Position numbers and translations under genes: made by a program. Under the pieces are notes generated by a model. It had not been told where the DNA came from and did not search any database. It worked only from the letters and a program-made list of their open reading frames with translations. From assembly GCF_008629655.1 (NCBI RefSeq), contig NZ_VWSG01000006.1:1-64000 (forward strand): a stretch of 64,000 bases of DNA, read 5' to 3'. Positions 52,230-61,044 of the stretch are shown here, piece after piece. The first letter of the stretch is position 1. Each line of letters begins with the position of its first letter. The stretch is from Paenimyroides baculatum. GTDB taxonomy: Bacteria; Bacteroidota; Bacteroidia; Flavobacteriales; Flavobacteriaceae.

Positions 52230-52895
52230 TTATTTTGTTGCTTTAACAGAAATTTTCAATTTAATGTTATCGTTAATAACTTTATCACCAGCTAAATCTT
52301 TAACAACAGATCCAGAGTTGTAGTTAACAGCCCATTTAGTTCTGTCAATTTCAAATTCGTCAGAAGCTACAGTAACGTCAGCATCAGTAACAGTAACAGT
52401 CGCTGGGAATTTAATTCCGTGAGTTGCTTCTTTAATAGTTAAATTACCTTCAACCATTTGTTTCCCGTTTTCTTCAGTAACTTTAGTGATTTCAAAAGAA
52501 GCGGTTGGGAATTTAGATACATTAAAGAAATGGTCAGCATTTTCAGCAGTAGCACCTTTTAAATGTCCTTCTAAACCAGTTTTCATTTCAGCATCAGTAA
52601 TATCGGTAACAACAATAGAATTCATATCAATTGTAAATTTACCACCAGTTACAGCCTTGTTTGTTACAAAAACCTGACCGTCTTTTAAAGCGATCGTTCC
52701 AGTATGTTGGTCACCAGAAACTTTACCACCAACCCAGTCAATTTTAGATTCAGCAACATTTGCGTTATATGTTACAGCATCAGCTGTTTGTGTAGTAGTT
52801 CCAACTGTATCGGTTTCAGCAGTTGTGTTTTCTTTTTTACATGCAGTTAATGATAAAGCTGCCAAAGCAACTAATGCAAATACATTTTTTTTCAT
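52230..52895 (-). CDS. YceI-family lipoprotein
   Basis: 221-residue lipoprotein. The signal peptide MKKNVFALVALAALSLTAC ends in a lipobox LTAC (Cys19), followed by a Thr-rich linker. The YceI domain follows (YNANVAESKIDWVGGKV, FTIDMNSIVVTDI, NADHFFNVSKFPTASFEI), a lipocalin-like fold that binds polyisoprenoids in characterised members. It ends INDNIKLKISVKA. The ATG at 52895 is used because the signal peptide begins there. Confidence 0.92.
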   Translation of the reverse strand: MKKNVFALVALAALSLTACKKENTTAETDTVGTTTQTADAVTYNANVAESKIDWVGGKVSGDQHTGTIALKDGQVFVTNKAVTGGKFTIDMNSIVVTDITDAEMKTGLEGHLKGATAENADHFFNVSKFPTASFEITKVTEENGKQMVEGNLTIKEATHGIKFPATVTVTDADVTVASDEFEIDRTKWAVNYNSGSVVKDLAGDKVINDNIKLKISVKATK

Positions 52896-52917
52896 AATTA
52901 AAAATAATTTATTTATG

Positions 52918-52925
52918 CAAATATA
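52918..52925 (-). promoter_or_regulatory. -7 element (TATATTTG) for the YceI gene
   Basis: Minus-strand TATATTTG, 22 bases before the ATG. Confidence 0.55.
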
Positions 52926-53006
52926 TTTAAAATCTAATATCAAAAAACGAAAAATGCATAACAGCGAAATTTCTTAATATAGATTAATTCTATCTTATAC
53001 TGCCAA

Positions 53007-53039
53007 TTTGTCTAAAATATAAGAATGGCTTTACTTTTG
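53007..53039 (+). promoter_or_regulatory. Promoter of grpE-dnaJ: TTTG, 21-base spacer, TACTTTTG
   Basis: TTTG (53007-53010) and TACTTTTG (53032-53039), 31 bases before the grpE ATG. No CIRCE element (TTAGCACTC-N9-GAGTGCTAA) is seen upstream, so HrcA control is not supported. Confidence 0.68.
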
Positions 53040-53070
53040 TTTAATAGTGATTAGTTAAACATGGATAAAA

Positions 53071-53607
53071 ATGGAAAACGAAGAATTAAAAGATAAAAAC
53101 ATACAGCAAAATGCTGAACACGAAATAGATAATCAAAGTATAGAAACAGCAGATCATTTAACGGAAAAAGAGCAGTTAGAAGAGCAATTGGCGAATGAAA
53201 AAGACAAGTTCTTAAGATTGTTTGCTGAGTTTGAAAACTTTAGAAAAAGAACTGCACGCGAGCGTATTGAATTATTTGCTACTGCAAATGAAGATGTTAT
53301 GAAAAGCGTTTTGCCGGTTTTAGATGATTTTGACAGAGCAATTTCGCAAATGGAAACATTGGGAGAAAGCGAACATCTGACAGGTTTTAATTTAATATCA
53401 ACTAAATTGCGTGACAATTTGTCGGCAAAAGGTTTAGCTTTGGTAGAAATTAAAAAAGGCGATGTATTTAATGCAGATATTGCCGAAGCTATAACGCAAA
53501 TTCCAGCTGGCGACGAGTTTAAAGGAAAAGTTTTTGATGTTGTAGAAAATGGATATAAGCTAGGCGACAAAATTATTCGTTTCCCAAAAGTTGTTATCGG
53601 TCAATAA
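53071..53607 (+). CDS. grpE: Nucleotide exchange factor GrpE
   Basis: 178-residue co-chaperone that releases ADP from DnaK. Acidic N-terminus, long helix (EQLEEQLANEKDKFLRLFAEFENFRKRTARER), then the beta domain with LIIRF-like DKIIRFPKVVIG at the end. It is 9 bases from dnaJ, so cotranscribed; no dnaK is in the window. Confidence 0.95.
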   Translation: MENEELKDKNIQQNAEHEIDNQSIETADHLTEKEQLEEQLANEKDKFLRLFAEFENFRKRTARERIELFATANEDVMKSVLPVLDDFDRAISQMETLGESEHLTGFNLISTKLRDNLSAKGLALVEIKKGDVFNADIAEAITQIPAGDEFKGKVFDVVENGYKLGDKIIRFPKVVIGQ

Positions 53608-53616
53608 GAAACCAAA

Positions 53617-54735
53617 ATGAAGAAAGATTATTACGAAATATTAGGTATAGATAAAAGTGCCGATGCCGGTGCAATTAAGAAAGCATACCGCAAGAAAGCT
53701 ATTGAGTTTCACCCTGATAAAAATCCGGGGGATAAAGAAGCCGAAGAAAAATTTAAGTTGGCTGCAGAAGCTTACGAAGTTTTAAGCGATGCCGATAAAA
53801 AAGCACGTTACGATCAGTACGGTCACGCTGCATTTGAAAGTGGTGGCGGTTTTGGCGGCGGTGGCGGCTTTAACAACATGGAAGATATTTTCAGTCAGTT
53901 TGGCGATATCTTCGGTGGTGGTTTTGGTGGCTTCGGCGGTTTTGGTGGCAGTGGCGGTCCACGTCGTGTAAAAGGTTCTAGCCTGCGTATTAAAGTAAAA
54001 CTTACTTTAGAAGACATTGCTAACGGCGTAGAAAAAAAGGTAAAAGTTAAGCGTAAAATGCAGGCGAGTGGGGTAACTTACAAAACCTGTAATACTTGTA
54101 ACGGTTCGGGACAGGTAATGCGCGTGCAAAATACCATTTTAGGACGTATGCAAACTTCTTCACCTTGCCCTACCTGTCAGGGTTCAGGGCAAATTTTAGA
54201 TCACAAACCACAAGGAGCAGATGCAGAAGGAATGATCACTTCAGAAGAAACCGTTTCAATCAAAATTCCGGCAGGAGTTTCAGACGGTATTCAGTTGAAA
54301 GTTTCTGGTAAAGGAAACGATGCACCTGGTGCAAACAGTATTCCTGGAGATTTAATTGTGGTGATCGAAGAAATAGAACACGAATTTTTAAAACGCGAAG
54401 GCGAAAATATTCATTATGATTTATATTTGAATATTGCCGATGCTGCTTTAGGCGGATCTAAAGAAGTTGATACCGTTAATGGTAAAGTTCGAATTAAAAT
54501 TGAAGAAGGAATTCAATCCGGAAAAATTTTACGCTTAAAAGGTAAAGGTTTACCAAGTTTAAATGGTTACGGAAATGGCGATTTCCTAATCCATATCAAC
54601 GTTTGGACGCCTAAAAAATTATCAAAAGAACAAAAAGATTTCTTCGAAAAAATGAAGGAAGACGAGAATTTTATACCACATCCTCAAAAAGGAGATAAAA
54701 GTTTTTTTGAAAAAGTAAAAGAAATGTTTTCGTAA
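53617..54735 (+). CDS. dnaJ: Chaperone protein DnaJ with a single zinc-binding pair
   Basis: 372-residue type I J-protein stimulating DnaK ATPase. J domain residues 1-70 with HPD at 32-34. The Gly-rich stretch is about 76-115. The zinc region has only two CxxCxGxG repeats (CNTCNGSG at 158-165; CPTCQGSG at 184-191), so four cysteines where canonical DnaJ has eight. That is one zinc centre; the outer pair is replaced by residues with no Cys. C-terminal substrate domains follow. This half-centre layout seems typical of Flavobacterial DnaJ. Confidence 0.95.
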   Translation: MKKDYYEILGIDKSADAGAIKKAYRKKAIEFHPDKNPGDKEAEEKFKLAAEAYEVLSDADKKARYDQYGHAAFESGGGFGGGGGFNNMEDIFSQFGDIFGGGFGGFGGFGGSGGPRRVKGSSLRIKVKLTLEDIANGVEKKVKVKRKMQASGVTYKTCNTCNGSGQVMRVQNTILGRMQTSSPCPTCQGSGQILDHKPQGADAEGMITSEETVSIKIPAGVSDGIQLKVSGKGNDAPGANSIPGDLIVVIEEIEHEFLKREGENIHYDLYLNIADAALGGSKEVDTVNGKVRIKIEEGIQSGKILRLKGKGLPSLNGYGNGDFLIHINVWTPKKLSKEQKDFFEKMKEDENFIPHPQKGDKSFFEKVKEMFS

Positions 54736-54804
54736 TACAAAAAAACTTTGTAAGTTTGTATTACACTTATAAAACGGTGGATTTTCTTTTTCATAGCAAT
54801 TTTT

Positions 54805-54842
54805 CCCATCCTTGTTTGTAAAAACAAGGATGGGTTTTTTTT
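54805..54842 (+). terminator. Terminator of grpE-dnaJ
   Basis: CCCATCCTTGTTT / AAACAAGGATGGG 13-bp stem followed by eight Ts, about 70 bases past the dnaJ stop. Confidence 0.9.
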
Positions 54843-54852
54843 AACTACTTTG

Positions 54853-54860
54853 TATCTTTG
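54853..54860 (+). promoter_or_regulatory. -7 element (TATCTTTG) for the ABC exporter operon
   Basis: TATCTTTG, 25 bases before the ATG at 54886. Confidence 0.6.
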
Positions 54861-54885
54861 TAACTATTTTATTTAGTTTAAAACT

Positions 54886-55809
54886 ATGAAACCAATATTA
54901 CAGGTAAATAATGTTGTAAAAAAGTATGGCGACAAAACCGCTTTAAACAACATATCTTTAGACATACCGCAGGGCAGTGTTTTTGGTCTTTTAGGACCAA
55001 ACGGAGCCGGTAAAACTTCATTAATCCGTATTATCAACCAGATTACTTTTCCCGATAGTGGCGAAATTTTGCTCGATGGCGAAAAATTAAGTCCTCATCA
55101 TGTAAAGCATATCGGCTACATGCCCGAAGAACGCGGTTTGTACAAAAGTATGAAAGTAGGCGAGCAGGCATTGTATCTTGCTCAACTGAAAGGGATTTCT
55201 AAAGACGAAGCCAAAAAACAATTGAAATATTGGTTTGATAAATTGGAAATCGGCGATTGGTGGAACAAAAAAATTCAGGAATTATCAAAAGGAATGGCGC
55301 AAAAAATTCAGTTTGTGGTAACCGTTCTGCATCAGCCTAAATTATTGATTTTCGATGAGCCTTTTTCAGGTTTCGATCCTGTTAATGCAAACATCATAAA
55401 AGACGAAATTTTAGAATTGAAGCAAAAAGGAAGCACCATTATTTTTTCAACACACCGTATGGAAAGCGTTGAAGAAATGTGCGATGAAATTGCTTTAATT
55501 CATAAATCTGATAAATTGTTAGACGGATCTTTGGTAGATATTAAAAAACAATTTCGTTCAAATACCTTCGATTTAGGAATAAATGCTTTAAATCCAAATC
55601 AATTGAAAGATTTCTTAAAGGCAAAATATCAAATCGAAGATACTTTTTTTAAATCGTTAGATAATGAACTAAAATTGTCTGTGAAATTAAACGACAGATC
55701 AGCCAACGAATTGTTGAATGATGTACTTCCGTTTGGGCAAGTAACGCACTTTTCTGAAAAAATCCCGAGCATCAACGACATTTTTATTCAAACTGTAACC
55801 AATAACTAA
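54886..55809 (+). CDS. ABC transporter ATP-binding protein (NatA-like)
   Basis: 307-residue ATPase of the DMT/Nat exporter type: Walker A GLLGPNGAGKTS, signature LSKGMAQKIQ, Walker B LLIFDEPFSGFDP and the H-loop STHRMESVEEM. The C-terminal 90 residues match the DUF4162 domain often fused to such ATPases. It overlaps the permease gene by one base (TAATG). Exported substrate unknown; Na+ or lipid-related export are family examples. Confidence 0.92.
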   Translation: MKPILQVNNVVKKYGDKTALNNISLDIPQGSVFGLLGPNGAGKTSLIRIINQITFPDSGEILLDGEKLSPHHVKHIGYMPEERGLYKSMKVGEQALYLAQLKGISKDEAKKQLKYWFDKLEIGDWWNKKIQELSKGMAQKIQFVVTVLHQPKLLIFDEPFSGFDPVNANIIKDEILELKQKGSTIIFSTHRMESVEEMCDEIALIHKSDKLLDGSLVDIKKQFRSNTFDLGINALNPNQLKDFLKAKYQIEDTFFKSLDNELKLSVKLNDRSANELLNDVLPFGQVTHFSEKIPSINDIFIQTVTNN

Positions 55810-57110
55810 TGGGCGTTTTATCTTTAATTATAAAAAGAGAATTTATTTCTAAAGTTCGAAATAAATCATTTATCGTGATGACCTTTGTTAGTCCGATTAT
55901 TTTTGTGGCAGTTGCGGCGTTGATCGGCTATTTAAGTTCCATGAAAACGGAAGTAAAGCATATTGGTATTCACGACGAAAGCGGAATGTTTGTCAATGAA
56001 TTTAAAAATTCCGAAAGCTACAAATACCACGATGTTTCTAAAATTGATCCAAAATTATTGAAGGATAGCGTTTCGCAGGCGAATTATGAAGGCGTTCTGT
56101 TTATTCCGAAAAAAGATAATTTAAAAGATTATGAAAAAGCGATAGAATATGTGTCAGAAGACAGTCCAAGTTTAGGATTTATTGCTGATACAGAATCAAA
56201 GCTTTCAGAAAAATTATTGCGTAAAAACTTAAATAATCAAGGTATTGATACTGTTTTGCTAGATAAATCTCAGATTGATGTTACCATGCATCTTACAAAA
56301 GCATCGGGCGAAGAAACAGTTAAAGGTGTTAATGAAATTAAAATAGGGGTGGGTGCTATTTTTGGATATTTAATAATGATGTTCATTATTATTTACGGAA
56401 ACATGGTAATGCGCAGTGTAATCGAAGAAAAAACAAGTCGAATCATAGAAATTATCATTTCATCCATCAAACCAATCCAGCTGATGATGGGTAAAATCAT
56501 CGGAACTACTTTAGCAGGTATTTTGCAGTTTGTAATATGGGCTATTGTTGGTGTAATTTTACTCGTTGTAGCAAATCTTCTTTTAGGTTTGAATACATCA
56601 AGTCCAACAACTGAAATGATTTCTAAAGCACCAGAATATAACCAACTGTTATCAAATGTAACTATCATATTTATGGAAATTAAAAAACTTCCGCTTTTAA
56701 GTATGGCAGTTTATTTTTTGATTTATTTCATTGGCGGATACTTTTTATACAGTTCATTGTACGCTGCAATTGGAGCAGCAGTAGATAATGAAACCGATAC
56801 ACAACAATTTATGTTTCCGGTAATTATGCCGTTAATGTTGGGCGTTTACATTGGTTTTTTCACAGTAATGAACGAACCGCATGGAACCGTAGCAACTATT
56901 TTTTCAATGATTCCGTTTACATCGCCAATTGTAATGTTAATGCGCATTCCGTTTGGCGTACCGTTTTACGAAATTGCACTTTCAATTGCACTTTTATTTG
57001 CTACCTTTATAGCTATTGTTTGGGTAGCAGCAAAAATTTACCGTGTAGGTATTTTAATGTACGGCAAAAAACCAACTTGGAAAGAACTTATAAAATGGCT
57101 TAAATATTAA
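55809..57110 (+). CDS. ABC-2 type permease (NatB-like)
   Basis: 433-residue permease. Starts with a membrane helix (FIVMTFVSPIIFVAVAALIGYL), then a large extracytoplasmic loop of about 140 residues, then five or more membrane helices with VIEEKTSRIIEIIISSIKP in the conserved cytoplasmic coupling region. It forms the pore with the preceding ATPase. Ends with basic WVAAKIYRVGILMYGKKPTW. Followed by a regulator gene two bases away, so one operon. Confidence 0.92.
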   Translation: MGVLSLIIKREFISKVRNKSFIVMTFVSPIIFVAVAALIGYLSSMKTEVKHIGIHDESGMFVNEFKNSESYKYHDVSKIDPKLLKDSVSQANYEGVLFIPKKDNLKDYEKAIEYVSEDSPSLGFIADTESKLSEKLLRKNLNNQGIDTVLLDKSQIDVTMHLTKASGEETVKGVNEIKIGVGAIFGYLIMMFIIIYGNMVMRSVIEEKTSRIIEIIISSIKPIQLMMGKIIGTTLAGILQFVIWAIVGVILLVVANLLLGLNTSSPTTEMISKAPEYNQLLSNVTIIFMEIKKLPLLSMAVYFLIYFIGGYFLYSSLYAAIGAAVDNETDTQQFMFPVIMPLMLGVYIGFFTVMNEPHGTVATIFSMIPFTSPIVMLMRIPFGVPFYEIALSIALLFATFIAIVWVAAKIYRVGILMYGKKPTWKELIKWLKY

Positions 57111-57112
57111 GT

Positions 57113-58276
57113 ATGGCTAAAATTTTAATTATAGAAGACGAAGCTTCAATCCGCAGGGTATTATCTAAAATATTGGCTGAAGAAAACGATCAGTATGTTG
57201 TTTTTGAAGCTGCCGATGGAGAAGAAGGTTTAGAAAAAATAAAAAACGATGATTTCGATTTAGTTATTTGCGATATTAAAATGCCTAAAAAAGACGGCGA
57301 AGAAGTATTGCAAGAAGCAAAAAAGATCAAACCGGAAACGCCTTTTATTATGATTTCTGGTCATGGCGATTTAGAAACAGCTGTTAATACCATGCGTTTG
57401 GGAGCTTTTGATTATATATCGAAACCACCAGATTTAAACCGATTGTTGACAACGGTTCGCAATGCTTTAGACAATAAATTGCTGGTTGTAGAAAACAAGC
57501 GTTTAAAAAAGAAGGTAAGTAAACATTACCAAATGATTGGCGAAAGCGACCCTATTCAGCAAATTAAGGATATGGTTGATAAGGTTGCCGAAACCGATGC
57601 ACGCGTGTTGATTACAGGTCCAAATGGAACGGGTAAGGAGTTGGTTGCTCATAATCTTCATGAAAAAAGTAATCGAGCACAATTTCCTTTGATCGAAGTA
57701 AACTGTGCGGCAATTCCGTCAGAATTAATCGAAAGTGAATTGTTCGGTCACGTAAAAGGTGCGTTTACATCGGCTGTTAAAGATCGCGCAGGTAAGTTTG
57801 AAGCTGCCGATAAAGGAACGATCTTTTTAGATGAAATTGGTGATATGAGTTTGGCTGCACAGGCAAAAGTTTTACGTGCATTACAAGAAAGTATGATTAC
57901 TAGGGTAGGAGCCGATAAGGATATTAAAGTTGATGTCCGTGTAATTGCGGCTACAAATAAAGATTTGCGTAAGGAAATCGAAGAAGGCAGGTTCCGAGAA
58001 GATTTGTACCATCGTTTGGCTGTTATTTTGATAAAAGTTCCGGCTTTGAACGATCGTAGAGATGATATTCCATTGTTGATTGAACATTTTACAAAGAAAA
58101 TTGGCGAAGAAAACGGAAGTGCACAAAAATCATTTTCTGCCGATGCCATAAATCTTTTAAAAGCGTATGATTGGACAGGAAATATTCGTGAATTGCGAAA
58201 TGTGGTAGAACGCCTGATAATTTTAGGTGGAAAAGAAATTTCAAAATCCGACGTAGAATTATTTGCATCAAAATAA
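57113..58276 (+). CDS. NtrC-like response regulator, receiver plus AAA+ domain, no DNA-binding domain
   Basis: 387-residue protein. The receiver domain (1-120) has Asp54 (LVICDIKMPKK) as the phosphorylation site. A linker precedes the AAA+ sigma-54-type ATPase domain: Walker A GPNGTGKE (169-176), Walker B GTIFLDEIGD (235-244), and the arginine-rich end FREDLYHRL. The sigma-54-contact loop reads GAFTSA (216-221) instead of the usual GAFTGA, and the protein stops right after VELFASK without the C-terminal Fis-like helix-turn-helix. No histidine kinase is adjacent. So it keeps phosphorylation and ATPase sites but should not bind DNA by itself. Confidence 0.9.
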   Translation: MAKILIIEDEASIRRVLSKILAEENDQYVVFEAADGEEGLEKIKNDDFDLVICDIKMPKKDGEEVLQEAKKIKPETPFIMISGHGDLETAVNTMRLGAFDYISKPPDLNRLLTTVRNALDNKLLVVENKRLKKKVSKHYQMIGESDPIQQIKDMVDKVAETDARVLITGPNGTGKELVAHNLHEKSNRAQFPLIEVNCAAIPSELIESELFGHVKGAFTSAVKDRAGKFEAADKGTIFLDEIGDMSLAAQAKVLRALQESMITRVGADKDIKVDVRVIAATNKDLRKEIEEGRFREDLYHRLAVILIKVPALNDRRDDIPLLIEHFTKKIGEENGSAQKSFSADAINLLKAYDWTGNIRELRNVVERLIILGGKEISKSDVELFASK

Positions 58277-58281
58277 ACAAA

Positions 58282-58914
58282 ATGAATTTAAAAAAGATAA
58301 ATCCAAAATTACAGCAAGCGTTAATTGAAAATGGTTTAATCGAAGCTCCAAATGTTATAAAAGAAGGTTTTGGAACCATAAAATCGGGTAACGATGTAGT
58401 GTTGATTATTGAGGATAAAAAAGAACAGAAAGAAGCAATTGCAATTTCGGTAATTCAGCGGTTAGAAAAAGCCTTTATGTTATCTCCGCGCGCGTTAGTA
58501 ATTGTCGAAGACAAACCTGAAGCTTTATTAATGGAAACCGTGTTTAAAGAATTGGCAAAATATACCGATTTGCGAATTTTTATGACGCACGATAAAACCG
58601 ATTTGGATGAAGACAAAAACCAGATTTCTTTAGGAATCGATGTGTTGATTGGAACGCCAGAACGATTAAGCTATATGTTTGGTAATGCCGGCTTTGATGT
58701 AAATCAACTAAAAATGCTGGTAATTAACGATACCGATGAACTGTTGCGTTTACGTCATGATACTCGTTTACACCGTTTATCTGAAAGTATCGGGAAAACA
58801 CAGCGTTTATACATATCAGAACAAGAAACCGAACGATTGGAGTTCTTTGTAGATAAAACCATGTTAGATAGTTATTGGTTTTCAGATGAAGAATCTTTAG
58901 AGGAAGAAGAATAA
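58282..58914 (+). CDS. Degenerate DEAD-box helicase domain (pseudo-helicase)
   Basis: 210-residue protein matching only the first RecA domain of DEAD-box helicases. The N-terminus resembles the Q-motif region (LQQALIENGLIEAPNVIKEGF, about 10-30). The helicase TPGRL motif is present as GTPERLS (124-130). The Walker A position is EDKKEQKE (44-51), without Gly-Lys-Thr. The DEAD position is NDTDEL (149-154), and the SAT motif position reads ISE. Without a P-loop or DEAD it cannot hydrolyse ATP and lacks the second RecA domain. It probably acts as a binding or regulatory domain. Five bases after the regulator gene, so in the same operon. Confidence 0.8.
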   Translation: MNLKKINPKLQQALIENGLIEAPNVIKEGFGTIKSGNDVVLIIEDKKEQKEAIAISVIQRLEKAFMLSPRALVIVEDKPEALLMETVFKELAKYTDLRIFMTHDKTDLDEDKNQISLGIDVLIGTPERLSYMFGNAGFDVNQLKMLVINDTDELLRLRHDTRLHRLSESIGKTQRLYISEQETERLEFFVDKTMLDSYWFSDEESLEEEE

Positions 58915-58943
58915 AAAAACAGAGCATTAAGCTCTGTTTTTTT
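58913..58943. terminator. Bidirectional terminator between the pseudo-helicase and rny
   Basis: AAAAAAACAGAGC / GCTCTGTTTTTTT stem that begins at the stop codon of the plus-strand gene. Confidence 0.9.
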
Positions 58944-58961
58944 GTTGTAATCACGATTATA

Positions 58962-60527
58962 TTATTTAGCTATATTAACAGCTCTTGTTTCTCTGATAAC
59001 GGTAATTTTAACCTGACCTGGATAAGTCATTTCGGTTTGAATTTTCTGTGATATCTGGAACGATAAGTTAGATGCTAATTCATCTGAAACTTTTTCGCAA
59101 TCTACAATAACACGTAATTCTCTACCAGCTTGGATTGCATACGCATTTTTAACACCGCCAAAACCGTAAGCAATATCTTCTAAATCTTTTAAACGTTGAA
59201 TGTATGAGTCTAAAACTTGTCTGCGTGCACCTGGTCTTGCTCCTGAAATAGCATCACAAACCTGAATGATTGGTGATATTAATGAATTCATTTCAATTTC
59301 ATCGTGGTGAGCACCAATGGCGTTACAAACTTCTGGTTTCTCACCATGTTTTTCTGCCAACTGCATACCTAATAATGCATGTGGTAAATCACTTTCTGTA
59401 TCTGGCACTTTACCAATATCGTGTAATAAACCTGCGCGTTTTGCTAATTTTACGTTTAATCCTAGTTCTGCGGCCATTATACCACAAAGTCTAGCTACCT
59501 CACGTGAATGGTGTAATAAATTTTGACCGTAAGAAGAACGGTATTTCATACGACCAACCATTTTGATTAATTCAGGGTGTAAACCGTGAATTCCTAAATC
59601 AATAACAGTACGTTTACCTGTTTCAACAATTTCTTCGTCGATTTGTTTGGCTGTTTTGGCAACAACTTCTTCAATTCTTGCTGGGTGAATACGTCCGTCT
59701 GTTACTAAACGGTGTAACGATAAACGGGCAATTTCACGTCTTACAGGATCAAAACATGAAAGGATAATAGCTTCAGGAGTGTCATCGACAATAATTTCTA
59801 CACCCGTTGCAGCTTCTAACGCACGAATATTACGACCTTCACGACCAATTATACGTCCTTTTACATCGTCTGATTCAATATTAAAAACAGATACACAGTT
59901 TTCAATAGCTTCTTCTGTTCCTACACGTTGAATGGTGTTGATGATAATTTTACGAGCTTCTTGTTGAGCCGTCATTTTAGCTTCTTCAACAGTATCTTGA
60001 ATGTAAGCCATTGCATGTGTTTTAGCTTCGGCTTTTAAGTTCTCAACTAATTGTAGTTTGGCTTCTTCTGCAGTTAAACCAGCAATTTGTTCTAGTTTTT
60101 CAACCTGAACACGGTGCAATTTATCTGTTTCTTCTTGCTTTTTCTCTAAAGATTCTAATTTTAATTCATAATCTTTAATAGTTTTTTCACTTTCCTCGGC
60201 AGCTTTTTTAGCGCGGTTTAATTCATTAGAAATCTGAGATTCTTTATCGCGGGTTCTTTTTTCAGATTCTGCCATTTTTTTATCTCGCGATAAAATAACC
60301 TGCTCATGTTCTGCTTTTAGTTCAATAAACTTTTCTTTTGCCTGAAGAATTTTATCTTTTTTAAGAGTTTCTCCTTCTGCGCGTGCGTCTTTTAAAATTA
60401 CCTTGGCCTCGCTGTTTGCATTTTTAAGTATAGATGATGCGTTGTTTTTTTCAAGGTATTTTGCAATTGCAAAACCAATTCCGGCACCCACTATAATTGC
60501 GCAAATAATAAATATTGCTGTTTCCAT
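58962..60527 (-). CDS. rny: Ribonuclease Y
   Basis: 521-residue membrane-anchored endoribonuclease that starts mRNA decay. An N-terminal membrane helix ([22 protein letters not shown]) is followed by a long coiled coil to about 195. A KH domain follows ([23 protein letters not shown]), then the HD catalytic domain with the HD pair in GLLHDIGK and the HDxx motif [11 protein letters not shown]. The 3' end lies behind a shared terminator; the 6S-like RNA and zapA lie upstream on the same strand. Confidence 0.97.
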   Translation of the reverse strand: METAIFIICAIIVGAGIGFAIAKYLEKNNASSILKNANSEAKVILKDARAEGETLKKDKILQAKEKFIELKAEHEQVILSRDKKMAESEKRTRDKESQISNELNRAKKAAEESEKTIKDYELKLESLEKKQEETDKLHRVQVEKLEQIAGLTAEEAKLQLVENLKAEAKTHAMAYIQDTVEEAKMTAQQEARKIIINTIQRVGTEEAIENCVSVFNIESDDVKGRIIGREGRNIRALEAATGVEIIVDDTPEAIILSCFDPVRREIARLSLHRLVTDGRIHPARIEEVVAKTAKQIDEEIVETGKRTVIDLGIHGLHPELIKMVGRMKYRSSYGQNLLHHSREVARLCGIMAAELGLNVKLAKRAGLLHDIGKVPDTESDLPHALLGMQLAEKHGEKPEVCNAIGAHHDEIEMNSLISPIIQVCDAISGARPGARRQVLDSYIQRLKDLEDIAYGFGGVKNAYAIQAGRELRVIVDCEKVSDELASNLSFQISQKIQTEMTYPGQVKITVIRETRAVNIAK

Positions 60528-60545
60528 TCGTGTGTAAATAGTTAA

Positions 60546-60706
60546 TAAAAAAAGCCCACATTAGAAGAGTTGCATAAACTCTGGAAAACAAGTTTTGAGT
60601 TATCTTGCCGTTCAAGGATCCATTCTAGATGGCTTGCTTTAGTGGCAATGGTTCACCCATTTTAATTTGTTAGTGTTGAGTTTATCAAACAGAAGCTAAT
60701 GTGAGC
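60546..60706 (-). ncRNA. ssrS: 6S-like RNA between zapA and rny
   Basis: A roughly 160-base structured RNA on the minus strand. The 5' arm GCTCACATTAG (60706-60696) pairs with the 3' arm CTAATGTGGGC (60564-60554), directly followed by a T run (60553-60547), so the closing stem is also a terminator. Inside, ATAAACTC/GAGTTTAT (60581-60574 with 60685-60678) forms a second stem. TTGCC/GGCAA (60609-60605 with 60648-60644) is a third, and CCAT/ATGG (60632-60629 with 60623-60620) caps the apex. The long rod with an open central bubble is the 6S RNA shape, and zapA is its classical neighbour. A Rfam class 6S-Flavo RNA exists in Flavobacteria; membership is recalled, not checked. Confidence 0.75.
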
Positions 60707-60735
60707 AGTATTTTTCAGCCTTAAAATTAAAGCTG

Positions 60736-61038
60736 TTATTTTATATGATATTTTAATAAAATTTGATCTAAACCGTTGTTAAATTCAATTAGTTTTTCTT
60801 TAGAATTATCTAAACCTTCTTCGTTTTGTATTCTGTTTTGTTCTACTTGCGATGCAAACTGTAAAGCACAAAATGCTAATACATCTTGCTTGTCGCGCAT
60901 TTCAAAATTTTCTTCGAGCTGTAAGGTCATCGTTTCTATTTTTTTTACTGCGGCGCGTATTCCTTCTTCTTGATCCGGATTAACGGTTAACGGATACACT
61001 CTGTCTGCAATAGAAACTTTTATCTTTAATTTTTCCAT
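60736..61038 (-). CDS. zapA: Cell division protein ZapA
   Basis: 100-residue ZapA, which bundles FtsZ filaments at the division site. N-terminal KIKVSIADRVYPLTVNPDQEEGIRAAVKKI is the conserved part and QDVLAFCALQFASQVEQN begins the C-terminal coiled coil. An ATG at 61038 is chosen; a TTG at 61044 is the only other option. It lies six bases from the upstream coiled-coil gene. Confidence 0.92.
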   Translation of the reverse strand: MEKLKIKVSIADRVYPLTVNPDQEEGIRAAVKKIETMTLQLEENFEMRDKQDVLAFCALQFASQVEQNRIQNEEGLDNSKEKLIEFNNGLDQILLKYHIK

Positions 61039-61044
61039 AAACAA

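Noticed and set aside
53000-53070. CIRCE/HrcA operator before grpE
   Set aside because: No TTAGCACTC-like inverted repeat is present in the region.
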